Shown: in pieces, positions 42,732-50,397 of the stretch | How positions within the stretch are numbered: position 1 is the stretch's first letter | Layout of the letters: every line of letters starts with the position of its first letter | Assembly (NCBI RefSeq): GCF_042920265.1 | Contig: NZ_JBDQZI010000003.1 | Location: 62,001-126,000, forward strand | Reading direction: 5' to 3' | Origin: Lysinibacillus_B sp042920265 | Lineage (GTDB): Bacteria > Bacillota > Bacilli > Bacillales_A > Planococcaceae | DNA length: 64,000 bases | Program-made: the position numbers and the translations under genes | Notes under the pieces: model-generated | The model's input: the letters and a program-made list of their open reading frames with translations, nothing else | Told to the model about the DNA's origin: nothing | Database searches by the model: none

Positions 42732-43267
42732 TTTATCAGAGTGAGCAACAAGCGCGGCAGGGAGTAAAATCTCATACACATGCGCATCGTGGAAAGTTTT
42801 TAGAACGCGTGATTGATATAGCCAATACAAAATACCGCAATGCTGGGTTAGCGGACATTCGTAAAATTCCTACACCGGTGCAGATTAAGCACGACACAGG
42901 GCGCGAGGTAATCGGACGAAAGGAAAAAGCAGAGTGGGTTGATTATGCCGGTGTATGTAACGGACGAGCAGTTGTCTTTGATGCCAAAGAAACGAGAGGC
43001 AAGAACTTTCCGTTAAAGAATTTACATGACCATCAGTACGAATTGCTGAAATCATGGTACCAGAAAGGCGCCATATCCTTCCTACTCGTTTATTTCAAAG
43101 AATTGGATAAATACTACCGCCTGCCATTCAAACCGCTTTGTGCGGCATGGGAAGAGGCAAAAAATGGTGGTGCAAAATCTATCCCTATTGCCACATTTGA
43201 AGCAGAGGCATGCGAAGTAAAATCGATGGACGGTTATACGCTGCATTATTTATTGCCGTATTTGTGA
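42728..43267 (+). CDS. recU: RecU-type Holliday junction resolvase
   Basis: A 179-residue endonuclease-fold protein. The catalytic core shows the pattern AEWVDYAGVCNGRAVVFDAKETRGKNFPL, including D and E/K residues of the PD-(D/E)xK type, followed by HQYELLKSWYQKGAISFLLVYF. RecU cuts four-way junctions during recombination and repair. The start is TTG 42728 with GGAGGT upstream. Together with ERF it gives the phage a recombination module. Confidence 0.85.
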   Translation: MIYQSEQQARQGVKSHTHAHRGKFLERVIDIANTKYRNAGLADIRKIPTPVQIKHDTGREVIGRKEKAEWVDYAGVCNGRAVVFDAKETRGKNFPLKNLHDHQYELLKSWYQKGAISFLLVYFKELDKYYRLPFKPLCAAWEEAKNGGAKSIPIATFEAEACEVKSMDGYTLHYLLPYL

Positions 43268-43276
43268 GGTGAGAGA

Positions 43277-44329
43277 ATGCAATTAACGTTTGATTGTGAA
43301 GTAGGCTTTGAATCAGTTAATCCAAATATAAAGCCAAGTATTAGTCTACTTCCTCTCTCAGAATACGACCACATCATTATTTCGGAAAGTGGAGGCAAAG
43401 ATTCAATGGCATGCCTATTTTATCTGTTAGACCAGGGCGTGCCAGCCTCTAAATTAGAATTATGGCATCAATGCGTGGATGGTGGTGGTGCCGATCATGT
43501 AGATTTGATGGATTGGCCGGCAACAGAGTCGTACATTGAAGCAGTCGGTCAACATTTTAATATTCAAACGCATTACCAGTGGCGATCAGGGGGTATTTAT
43601 AATGAGCTTATGCGTAAAGACAGCCTCACTGGTGACGTTTACTATACAACAGAGCATGGAGAAATTATTCATTTACCCACGAAAAACGGTAAAAATAACA
43701 CTCGTTTGAAATGGCCTGCTATGAGTCCGGATTTAAGGATTCGTTGGTGTAGCCCATATGTAAAAATTGATGTATTTCGTCGGGTGTTGAACAATCATCC
43801 GAAATACAAAGACAAAAAGATTTTAGTTGTTACAGGTGAGCGACGAGAAGAGTCGAGCAACCGCGCAAAATATGCCGAGGCTGAAATTCATGCTTGTAGC
43901 AATAAAACGCGTCTAGTGCATGCATGGCGTCCAGTGATTGATTGGAATGAGCAACGTGTGTGGGATGAATATGAAAAGCGTCGTTTTCTTCCTCATCCGG
44001 CTTACTTACTAGGATGGAATCGTACATCTTGTTTTGGATGTATCTTTTCTACTGCCGATTTATGGGCAATGATGCGAGAGATAGCACCTGAACGATTCAA
44101 TAGGCTTGTGGAGTTGGAACAACAATTAGATCACACCATCGATACGAATCGTGTATCGCTTGTTGATAAAGCTAATCTTGGTTCATTAGAACGTTTACCA
44201 AACGATGCGAGATTAAGTCAATGGGTAGAAATTGCCCTCAATAGGAATTTTGAAACGAGAGACTTAATTATGCCGAGATGGGAAGTTCCTGCAGGTGCAT
44301 TTCGAGGTAATACGGGTGGACCACTATAG
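43277..44329 (+). CDS. PAPS-reductase-like PP-loop protein
   Basis: A 350-residue protein with the PP-loop ATP-pyrophosphatase motif ESGGKDSMACL (about residues 38-48), as in PAPS reductases, tRNA-thiolating enzymes and DndC. Cysteines in RWCSPYVKI and SCFGCIFST resemble the metal-binding or cluster pairs of the DndC branch. The reductase ECGLH tail is absent, so sulfate reduction is unlikely. Such genes recur in phage early regions and may modify nucleic acid, but no dnd partner genes are present. The start is ATG 43277 after GTGAGGTGAGAG. Confidence 0.65.
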   Translation: MQLTFDCEVGFESVNPNIKPSISLLPLSEYDHIIISESGGKDSMACLFYLLDQGVPASKLELWHQCVDGGGADHVDLMDWPATESYIEAVGQHFNIQTHYQWRSGGIYNELMRKDSLTGDVYYTTEHGEIIHLPTKNGKNNTRLKWPAMSPDLRIRWCSPYVKIDVFRRVLNNHPKYKDKKILVVTGERREESSNRAKYAEAEIHACSNKTRLVHAWRPVIDWNEQRVWDEYEKRRFLPHPAYLLGWNRTSCFGCIFSTADLWAMMREIAPERFNRLVELEQQLDHTIDTNRVSLVDKANLGSLERLPNDARLSQWVEIALNRNFETRDLIMPRWEVPAGAFRGNTGGPL

Positions 44330-44340
44330 GAGATGATAGT

Positions 44341-45135
44341 GTGCAACTTAGCAAACGTTTTTGGGAATTACTCGAGAGCATTTGTGAGAATATCGAAAAA
44401 GTATGTATATCGAAAACGATGGATTTTGAAGATGGTTGCAAAAGCTACGATTGCTTTGTGCTTACAAAAGACTTTTTAGAAACAGTAAAAATTATTGACA
44501 GTGATACCATGCCATTTCCACCTAGTACTATCCATCGATCTAATCGAGAACAGCTAGGTGAGCATTTTATACAGAAGTTTTTTAAAGATAAAAAGATTGT
44601 TACAAAAAAGCCTGAAACCATTAAAAAGCAGATTCCAAAAGCACCGGCACCATTTTACGTAGAACAGAAAATCCCTATCGTTCGGTGGATGTATCCGGGG
44701 AAGGCATACAAAGCGCGGCTAATTTTAGTGCCGCGCAAGTATGACGAAGCAGTCTTATATATCTACGTTCTCGATGAACAATATGTTATAGCTTACCGAG
44801 ACGAGGAAATGACGAGTGAGCTAGGTAAGTTTAAATTGGAGCATTTCGAAAAGATTAAAGAACTGCCGATAGATGAGCCGCCTAAGCATAGTTGCACGCT
44901 TCTACGGCCAGTGACGCTAGGTATGTTACTGGATGTACCGGAACATGTTGCTCATCAGCTAAACGCTAAAAAAGAAGCAGCAAAAGAGCCGATTCCTGCA
45001 CCAGTTGAGCCGGTTAATGAACCACTTACTGTAGAGACCGGACAAGAAGAGGAAAAAGACGAACCAGTGAAAGTGCGGATATTGCCTGCTGATCCACCAG
45101 CAAAATATGAGCAGCTGGAACTTGCGTTATTTTAG
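44341..45135 (+). CDS. Hypothetical phage protein with acidic tail
   Basis: A 264-residue protein from GTG 44341 (GGAGATGATA upstream). The centre (YVEQKIPIVRWMYPGKAYKARLILVPRKYDEAVLYIYVLDEQYVIAYRDEEM) looks like a compact beta-rich domain. The C-terminus is Pro/Glu-rich and ends EQLELALF. This ending resembles a clamp-binding peptide, but that is speculative. No family was recognised. Confidence 0.55.
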   Translation: MQLSKRFWELLESICENIEKVCISKTMDFEDGCKSYDCFVLTKDFLETVKIIDSDTMPFPPSTIHRSNREQLGEHFIQKFFKDKKIVTKKPETIKKQIPKAPAPFYVEQKIPIVRWMYPGKAYKARLILVPRKYDEAVLYIYVLDEQYVIAYRDEEMTSELGKFKLEHFEKIKELPIDEPPKHSCTLLRPVTLGMLLDVPEHVAHQLNAKKEAAKEPIPAPVEPVNEPLTVETGQEEEKDEPVKVRILPADPPAKYEQLELALF

Positions 45136-45147
45136 GGAGGCATATGC

Positions 45148-45591
45148 ATGACACCGATTGAAAAGCTTAATCAGATTTCGCACCTTCTACCAACTCATGC
45201 ATTACAGGATATCGACAAACGAATGAGTGATTGGTTGGCTTCCGGTGGGAAAGATGATGATCCATATATGTACCAGCAACTACAGTACGCAGAGAATATA
45301 GTCGCTGTACTAAATTCAAATTTGGTATTAGCTATAGAAAGGAGATTGCATATGATTGAAAAACATAAGTTCTATGTTAATCGCTTTACAGTAGGGCGTT
45401 ATCAAGTATATCTAGCTCTTGAAGATTCCGAAAGTCAAACATCGTTAACTAAAGTAGTGGATTTAACGGATGATTCAATTACTTACAGAGAAAGTGAAAG
45501 TGTTTGTGAAGCAGATAGCCGCTCTATTGATGATGAATACTTAGCGGTTGCTGCTAAGTATCTGAAACAAATTGCTGAGCAAGGGAGATGA
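45148..45591 (+). CDS. Fusion of a DUF6877-like segment and a second small domain, with an internal start site
   Basis: A 147-residue frame from ATG 45148. Residues 1-65 (LNQISHLLPTHALQDIDKRMSDWLASGGKDDDPYMY...) resemble DUF6877, normally a separate small phage protein. Residue 69 is a methionine (ATG 45352) preceded at seven bases by AAAGGAG, so the second half (MIEKHKFYVNRF...) could be made alone. The two parts probably derive from adjacent genes now in one frame. Both products are unknown in function. Confidence 0.6.
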   Translation: MTPIEKLNQISHLLPTHALQDIDKRMSDWLASGGKDDDPYMYQQLQYAENIVAVLNSNLVLAIERRLHMIEKHKFYVNRFTVGRYQVYLALEDSESQTSLTKVVDLTDDSITYRESESVCEADSRSIDDEYLAVAAKYLKQIAEQGR

Positions 45592-45596
45592 AAAAC

Positions 45597-46034
45597 ATGG
45601 GACTTTCAGTAAGTCATGGAGCTTTTGATGCGTCATATTCAGCGTTCAATAGATTTAGAAGACATATTTTGCGTTCGATAGGAGGTACTTTTCCACCACA
45701 TGAAACGACGGATATGGAAAAGTATGATTTGAAATCAGATTATTGGTATTGGTACGTAGATGACATGGGTAACAAAACGTATAGTTACGAAACACATCCT
45801 GGATTATATGAATTATTTTCTCATTCCGATTGCGATGGCGAAATACAACCGAATATGTGTAAGATTCTTGCCGACGAGTTAGAGAGCATTTTATTTCACA
45901 TTAAGATGTTAGAAAAGAAAGAACCAGCAACAGGTCAACTAAAAGAACGTGGTGGTTATGTGCAGGTAACAAAAGACTTCATAGCAGGATGCAGGTTAGC
46001 TTATTCAAAAAACGAAACATTAAATTTTCTTTAA
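45597..46034 (+). CDS. Hypothetical phage protein
   Basis: A 145-residue protein. ATG 45597 is preferred over ATG 45588 because GGGAGATG lies at normal distance only from the former. It contains the HxxD-like stretch EMETHPGLYELFSHSDCDGEI (approximate; HSDCDGEI seen), which resembles proteins of unknown function in host-like contexts. There is no secretion signal or membrane segment. Confidence 0.55.
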   Translation: MGLSVSHGAFDASYSAFNRFRRHILRSIGGTFPPHETTDMEKYDLKSDYWYWYVDDMGNKTYSYETHPGLYELFSHSDCDGEIQPNMCKILADELESILFHIKMLEKKEPATGQLKERGGYVQVTKDFIAGCRLAYSKNETLNFL

Positions 46035-46065
46035 ATAAGCATTCCGAGAATGGAGGGGTGATACA

Positions 46066-46281
46066 TTGAGCAAATCGTGCTGGAGCTGTGGCCATTGGTT
46101 AATTGGTTTAGGTTGTTGTTTTTCTGGTATCGAAAGATATGTAAAAACTGCACCTGAATATTCATGTGATAAATGGATTACAGAAGGTGCACCTGGTACC
46201 GTAACCGATTTCGAAGGTTTAACTGATGGTGATACTTGGAAAGATAATGAGTTTTTAAAAGACGATGAATCTAACTTGTGA
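46066..46281 (+). CDS. Small cysteine-rich phage protein
   Basis: A 71-residue protein from TTG 46066 after GGAGGGGTGATACA. Cysteines in CWSCGHW, GLGCC and EYSCDKW suggest a small zinc-binding fold. The C-terminus is acidic. Unrecognised family. Confidence 0.55.
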   Translation: MSKSCWSCGHWLIGLGCCFSGIERYVKTAPEYSCDKWITEGAPGTVTDFEGLTDGDTWKDNEFLKDDESNL

Positions 46282-46295
46282 AGGGAGCAAGTGAA

Positions 46296-46502
46296 ATGAA
46301 GTTCAGTCAAACACTTAGTCCATTATTAATGGACAATGGTGACTTAACAGAAGAACAAAAAGCAGATAAAGTTCAAGAATTATCAGGGAGTGAACAATTC
46401 GACTTATTACAAAACATCGAAGCTTATCCATCAAAATATAGCCGTGAAGTACAAAGTGCATTGGTGAGTGCCATGAATAAGCGAAATATCTTTTTATTTT
46501 AA
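46296..46502 (+). CDS. Small phage protein
   Basis: A 68-residue acidic helical protein (MKFSQTLSPLLMDNGDLTEEQ...). ATG 46296 follows GAAGGGAGCAAGTGAA; the same leader recurs before 46675. No known motif. Confidence 0.5.
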   Translation: MKFSQTLSPLLMDNGDLTEEQKADKVQELSGSEQFDLLQNIEAYPSKYSREVQSALVSAMNKRNIFLF

Positions 46503-46533
46503 TCAACACTCCGTCAATGAAAGGAGAATGAAG

Positions 46534-46644
46534 ATGCCGATTTGTGAAGGTTGTGGAAACGAATACGATCGTGAAGATTCATGCGCAGTATATGACGCTT
46601 TGTTTTGTAGCGCTGAATGCGAGATTGATAGCGACAACGATTGA
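46534..46644 (+). CDS. Tiny zinc-ribbon-like phage protein, 36 residues
   Basis: ATG 46534 behind AAAGGAG. The product has paired cysteines, CEGCGNEY and LFCSAEC, the pattern of a minimal four-cysteine zinc-binding module. Unknown role. Confidence 0.5.
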   Translation: MPICEGCGNEYDREDSCAVYDALFCSAECEIDSDND

Positions 46645-46674
46645 AACAAATTGTAGATGAAGGGAGCAAGTGAA

Positions 46675-46830
46675 ATGAATAAAAAAGAATTATTAGCAGC
46701 AAAAGAAAATGGCGTGAACGTAGATAAAATTAAAATGTTACAAAATGACGGAAATCGTAAAAATCGTCGCAAACATGGCAAGCGTAGCAGTTTTAATTTA
46801 TCTGCAAAGTTACCTAGCAAGAAGGGTTGA
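46675..46830 (+). CDS. Small basic phage protein, 51 residues
   Basis: ATG 46675 behind GAAGGGAGCAAGTGAA, a leader shared with the gene at 46296. The product is Lys/Arg/Asn-rich (NDGNRKNRRKHGKRSS), so nucleic-acid binding is plausible. Confidence 0.5.
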   Translation: MNKKELLAAKENGVNVDKIKMLQNDGNRKNRRKHGKRSSFNLSAKLPSKKG

Positions 46831-46874
46831 TTTGCTAAGCATTACGTCAATTATGCGTAGGAAGGGAATTGAAC

Positions 46875-47492
46875 ATGGAGTATCAATTTACATCTGAAGA
46901 AGTTCAGAAGGCTAAATCGATAATAGAAAGCCAGTTAGATTACAAAGTTGCTGACATTCAACGAGCTATTCTTAAAGGCTATATGTACACAGCAAGGTTG
47001 ATTGAGCACATCAAAAACATGCAGGAAGGAGTACACATGAAAGCAATCACTATTAAACAACCCTGGGCCACGCTTATTGCTCTAGGTGAGAAGAAATTCG
47101 AGACACGCAGCTGGCAGACGAAACATCGAGGATCATTAGCTATTCATGCTGGTAAGTCGGTAGACAAGGAAGCATGTGATGACATAGAAATCAAACTTGC
47201 ATTAGCTAAACACGGAATTACGTCATACAAGCAACTGCCAATAGGCGCGGTAATCGCTACAGCAGAAATGGTGCAATGCCACGGTATCACTAAAGATTGG
47301 TGCGAATTTGGTGTAGCAGAAACCGATAAGGGCGCTAAAATTGAGGGCGATGAGTATTGGTTCGGTTATTACGAAGAAGGTCGTTACGCTTGGGAATTAG
47401 CAAATGTTAAAGTTTTAGAAGAACCTGTTCCAGCAAAAGGTCAGCTGAGTTTATGGGAGTGGGCCAACGATGACGAGAAGAAGGAAGCGTAG
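46875..47492 (+). CDS. ASCH-domain phage protein fused to a short N-terminal segment
   Basis: A 205-residue frame. Residues 55-205 form an ASCH domain (MKAITIKQPWATLIALGEKKFETRSW...GSLAIHAG...IGAVIATAEM), a PUA-like RNA-binding fold; some ASCH proteins are RNases or RNA-modification hydrolases. Residues 1-54 are a separate helical segment. ATG 47037 at the fold start has its own GGAAGGAG seven bases ahead, so the domain may also be made alone. The outer start is ATG 46875 after GGAAGG. Confidence 0.72.
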   Translation: MEYQFTSEEVQKAKSIIESQLDYKVADIQRAILKGYMYTARLIEHIKNMQEGVHMKAITIKQPWATLIALGEKKFETRSWQTKHRGSLAIHAGKSVDKEACDDIEIKLALAKHGITSYKQLPIGAVIATAEMVQCHGITKDWCEFGVAETDKGAKIEGDEYWFGYYEEGRYAWELANVKVLEEPVPAKGQLSLWEWANDDEKKEA

Positions 47493-47562
47493 TAAAAAGA
47501 AAAGTAAACTACATGATCTAGTGGATTTTGTATTATCAGTAGCCGAAAGTATTTTGCAATAA
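47470..47562 (+). CDS. Tiny ORF overlapping the ASCH gene end, 30 residues
   Basis: ATG 47470 has GGGAGTGG upstream within the ASCH gene. The product starts MTRRRKRSKKKSKL and ends in a short helix. It is plausible only because of the ribosome site. Confidence 0.3.
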   Translation: MTRRRKRSKKKSKLHDLVDFVLSVAESILQ

Positions 47563-47643
47563 AAAATAGCCCAGCATCAGCCGAGCCACCTCAAAATCTA
47601 TCAAACTTATACACGTAATTCCATTATATACGAGGTGGGCGAC

Positions 47644-47823
47644 ATGGGCAAAGAATCAACTCAACAAGCAATAACATTGGCAGACGGTGTGCACATTGTA
47701 CAGGGCGGTAAAATTGTAGATGTACTGTTACCGAAAGAATACGGGCAGGACATTATTAATTGGCAACATGGTTCAGTTTTCGAGGTGAGCGAAAGTAAAC
47801 GTCGCCGCATTAAAACTAAATAG
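47644..47823 (+). CDS. XtrA/YqaO-like small phage protein
   Basis: A 59-residue protein from ATG 47644 after GAGGTGGG. The centre (LADGVHIVQGGKIVDVLLPKEYGQDIINWQHGSVFEVSESKRR) resembles XtrA/YqaO, which precedes the sigma-like late regulator in PBSX and the skin element. The same order is seen here, with a terminator between. The role in PBSX is unknown. Confidence 0.6.
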   Translation: MGKESTQQAITLADGVHIVQGGKIVDVLLPKEYGQDIINWQHGSVFEVSESKRRRIKTK

Positions 47824-47842
47824 TCTTTTACGGAAAACACCG

Positions 47843-47896
47843 GAGGACATGAAGCTTAGAGACAAGGGCAGTCTCTAGCTTTGTGTCCTCTTTTTT
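47843..47896 (+). terminator. Strong terminator before the late regulator gene
   Basis: A stem of about 20 bp from GAGGACATGAAGC...AGAGAC pairing with GTCTCTAGC...TGTCCTC, with a TTTTTT run. Confidence 0.85.
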
Positions 47897-47917
47897 ATTT
47901 TAAAGGGGGCAACGGGC

Positions 47918-48424
47918 ATGTATTTCCCAGATTTATTAGCAGAGTACAAGCAACTATTACAGCAGATGAAGGCTGATGGTGTTACTAGCGGTGACATGTA
48001 TCGAGAGGTTAAGCAAGCTATTGAATGGATGGAAACTGGTTATGACCCAGCTGAGTATCGCGCGGCTACTCGTATCGATGCTTATGTGATGGACCACCAT
48101 TTGATGCAGGATTTGATTTCATATGTTGATAGTGATTGTGTTACTCCACACCATATTGCGGAAATTACTCACTATTCGGACGTAAAACAAGTTGAACGAT
48201 TATATAAAATTAAACGAAAAGTGAAAAAGGCATTAGCAGGCTTAACAGATAATGAGCGTACTGTGTTTATTTTGGTTAGGGCTGAACGTTATTCATACAC
48301 AAAGGTAGCGTCTGTACTCGGTGTAAGTAAATCAAGCGTGCAAGTGTATTTACGCCGCGCGGAGCAGAAAATTCGCAGTAACCGTAAACGTCGTAAGAAG
48401 GAACCTTCGGCACATACAGCGTAG
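47918..48424 (+). CDS. Xpf-like sigma factor, positive regulator of late genes
   Basis: A 168-residue protein. The C-terminal helix-turn-helix (ALAGLTDNERTVFILVRAERYSYTKVASVLGVSKSSVQVYLRRAEQKI, about 108-155) is a sigma-70 region 4 domain; the N-terminal half is helical. PBSX Xpf and related factors direct RNA polymerase to the late promoter. ATG 47918 follows AAAGGGGGC. It stands directly between the early region and the terminase genes, matching PBSX order. Confidence 0.82.
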   Translation: MYFPDLLAEYKQLLQQMKADGVTSGDMYREVKQAIEWMETGYDPAEYRAATRIDAYVMDHHLMQDLISYVDSDCVTPHHIAEITHYSDVKQVERLYKIKRKVKKALAGLTDNERTVFILVRAERYSYTKVASVLGVSKSSVQVYLRRAEQKIRSNRKRRKKEPSAHTA

Positions 48425-48427
48425 TTA

Positions 48428-48452
48428 TGTCATGCGATTGCCTATATAGTGA
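48428..48452 (+). promoter_or_regulatory. Late-region repeat motif, copy 1 (candidate late promoter)
   Basis: A 25-bp sequence beginning TGTCATGCGATTG and ending CTATATAGTGA lies 3 bp after the late regulator stop. An almost identical copy (24 of 25) is at 54331-54355. Position and a TATA-like right half suggest a promoter for the phage-encoded sigma-like factor. Confidence 0.55.
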
Positions 48453-48462
48453 TGGACTGCAA

Positions 48463-48500
48463 CCTCTCGTTACTATAATCGAGAGGCATTTTTATTTTAG
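48463..48500 (+). terminator. Hairpin terminator just downstream of the late motif
   Basis: CCTCTCG pairs with CGAGAGG, followed by CATTTTTATTTTAG. It ends early transcripts or attenuates late ones. Confidence 0.75.
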
Positions 48501-48632
48501 TGATTAGTTAATGTAAGGAGGGATGGATAATATAGTGACGATACCTGAGTTAGTGAATTTTTTGAAATCAAAATTATACTAAAGAAATATATATGCCTCT
48601 AATTTATTATATATATATGGGGGTATTACAAA

Positions 48633-49397
48633 ATGAACTATTTGAAAGTATTCATATATTCTGCATTTATTATCATATTGATAATGTTTTTAATTCCGTA
48701 TTTTATTGTAGCGTGGTCTACTAGATTTGTAGGTGGTATAGACGCAAGTTGGTTGAGTTTTTGGGGAAGCTTTTTAGGTGGGATATTAAGTGCGATAGGT
48801 GTAATAGTAACTACTTATTTTATTATAAAAAGTAATAACCAAAATGTCGAAAAGGCTGCTAAAGTTCAAGATCAGCGAGAAAGAGAACGTCACTATGTAA
48901 TTTATATGCTAAATAAAAACGAGGAAATTATTACAGGATTAAATGATTTAAACTTAAAATTCGCAGAGCTATTAAAATGTTATATTCAATTGAAAAAGCT
49001 ATATTCAAGTTTAGGAAGATTATCTGCAGAAGATGCTATGACATGGTCTTTTGAAGCCGGGAAGAAAAATACCAATAAATATGGTAAGGCAATGGAAAGA
49101 ATAGGAGACTTAAAAGATATGGAACATAACTTAAGGTTAGAAATTATGTATTGTTTCAATAATTTAAAAAGTAAGTCGCTTTTCTTTCCAGAAATTAATC
49201 AACATCTCTTAAAGTTTGAAGTAATTTTAAACAATGAGAAGGGGGAAATATTAGCGTTTATTGAGGAGGGGGAATACGAAAAATCTAGGATGATTTTTAA
49301 TAAGTTAAAAACGGATTATGAAAGTTGGTTATTAGAAATTAGTGATGAATTAGTTGATAATGGCAAAAAAATTATGTATCAATTAAATGTAAATTAA
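48633..49397 (+). CDS. Cargo (moron) membrane protein of unknown function
   Basis: A 254-residue protein with two N-terminal transmembrane helices (about 5-28 and 42-66, including WLSFWGSFLGGILSAIGVIV) followed by a long charged helical cytosolic region (72-254) with coiled-coil character. It lies between the late regulator and terminase, where phages often carry accessory genes, and its codons are more AT-rich than its neighbours. GGGGGTATTACAAA precedes ATG 48633. The architecture suits a superinfection-exclusion or abortive-infection protein, but that is inference. Confidence 0.6.
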   Translation: MNYLKVFIYSAFIIILIMFLIPYFIVAWSTRFVGGIDASWLSFWGSFLGGILSAIGVIVTTYFIIKSNNQNVEKAAKVQDQRERERHYVIYMLNKNEEIITGLNDLNLKFAELLKCYIQLKKLYSSLGRLSAEDAMTWSFEAGKKNTNKYGKAMERIGDLKDMEHNLRLEIMYCFNNLKSKSLFFPEINQHLLKFEVILNNEKGEILAFIEEGEYEKSRMIFNKLKTDYESWLLEISDELVDNGKKIMYQLNVN

Positions 49398-49428
49398 TGG
49401 AGTATTTTAATTGTAGAGAGGTGATACA

Positions 49429-50397
49429 ATGGCGCGTGCACGTGATCCAAACCGCGATAAAGCGTATGAAATATATAAAGCTCATAACGGTGACATCAAG
49501 CTGAAGGATATAGCAGAGCAACTAGGTATATCCGAAGGTACGGTGCGCGGCTGGAAGAATAAAGACAAGTGGGATTTACGTCTTGAAGAAGAATCGAATG
49601 GAACGTTCCAATCAAAACAGCCGAAAAATACGGAACGTTCCGTAAAAAAGAAGCCGAAAAGGAACACCAAAAAGAACGCAACAAAACAAAATGAATCGAA
49701 AGCAACTGTATCGTATGAACTCGTCCCTAGTGACGGTTTAAACGAAAAGCAGTTGCTTTTTTGTATGTATTACACCAAGTACTGGAATGCGACGAAGGCA
49801 TACCAAAAAGTATATGAGTGTGATTATCGAACCGCTATGGCAAGCGGCAGCCGATTGTTAAGAAATGTTAAGGTGCGCGAGGAGATCCACCGGCTCAAAG
49901 CGGAACTGGCGAATGGCATCATGCTGAGTGCTAGGGATGTGTTACAGAAGTATATTGATATAGCATTTGCGGACATTACCGATTATGTAACGTTTGGTAC
50001 GGTAGAGGAGCGGGCGTTCAGCACAATTGGCGAACCGCTTGAAGTGGATGGAGAGCCAGTTATGTATAAACGTACGTATGTTGTTCTGAATGAGTCAGCT
50101 GAGATTGATGGCACTATCCTTACGGAAGTGAAAAAGGGGAAAGATGGTGTTTCCGTCAAACTTGCTGACAAGATGGCCGCGCTCAACATGCTTGCGCGGT
50201 ACACGGACCTTCTGGACGAGAATACACGCAAGCAGCTGCAGACGGAACAGAGCCGACTCAATATCGAGAAAACGCAGTCCGAAATTACGAAAATCCGCGC
50301 GGAGACAAAAGGGAATCACGGTCCGCAAACAAGCACAGTGGACTTAAGTAATTTGACCATAGAGGAGTTGAGAGCACTTGCAAAACGTAATAAGTGA
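49429..50397 (+). CDS. terS: Terminase small subunit
   Basis: A 322-residue DNA-recognition subunit of the packaging motor, close to PBSX XtmA and YqaS in plan. An N-terminal helix-turn-helix (IKLKDIAEQLGISEGTVRGWK-type, residues 20-45) precedes a basic linker. A Terminase_2-like central region follows (LNEKQLLFCMYYTKYWNATKAYQKVY, about 105-130), with a helical C-terminus for interaction with TerL. ATG 49429 follows GAGAGGTGATACA. Its 3' end overlaps terL by 20 nt. Confidence 0.88.
   Translation: MARARDPNRDKAYEIYKAHNGDIKLKDIAEQLGISEGTVRGWKNKDKWDLRLEEESNGTFQSKQPKNTERSVKKKPKRNTKKNATKQNESKATVSYELVPSDGLNEKQLLFCMYYTKYWNATKAYQKVYECDYRTAMASGSRLLRNVKVREEIHRLKAELANGIMLSARDVLQKYIDIAFADITDYVTFGTVEERAFSTIGEPLEVDGEPVMYKRTYVVLNESAEIDGTILTEVKKGKDGVSVKLADKMAALNMLARYTDLLDENTRKQLQTEQSRLNIEKTQSEITKIRAETKGNHGPQTSTVDLSNLTIEELRALAKRNK

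Noticed and set aside
48523..48582. 19-codon ORF before the cargo gene
   Set aside because: The GGAGGG sequence touches the ATG, leaving no spacing, and the product is too short to support.
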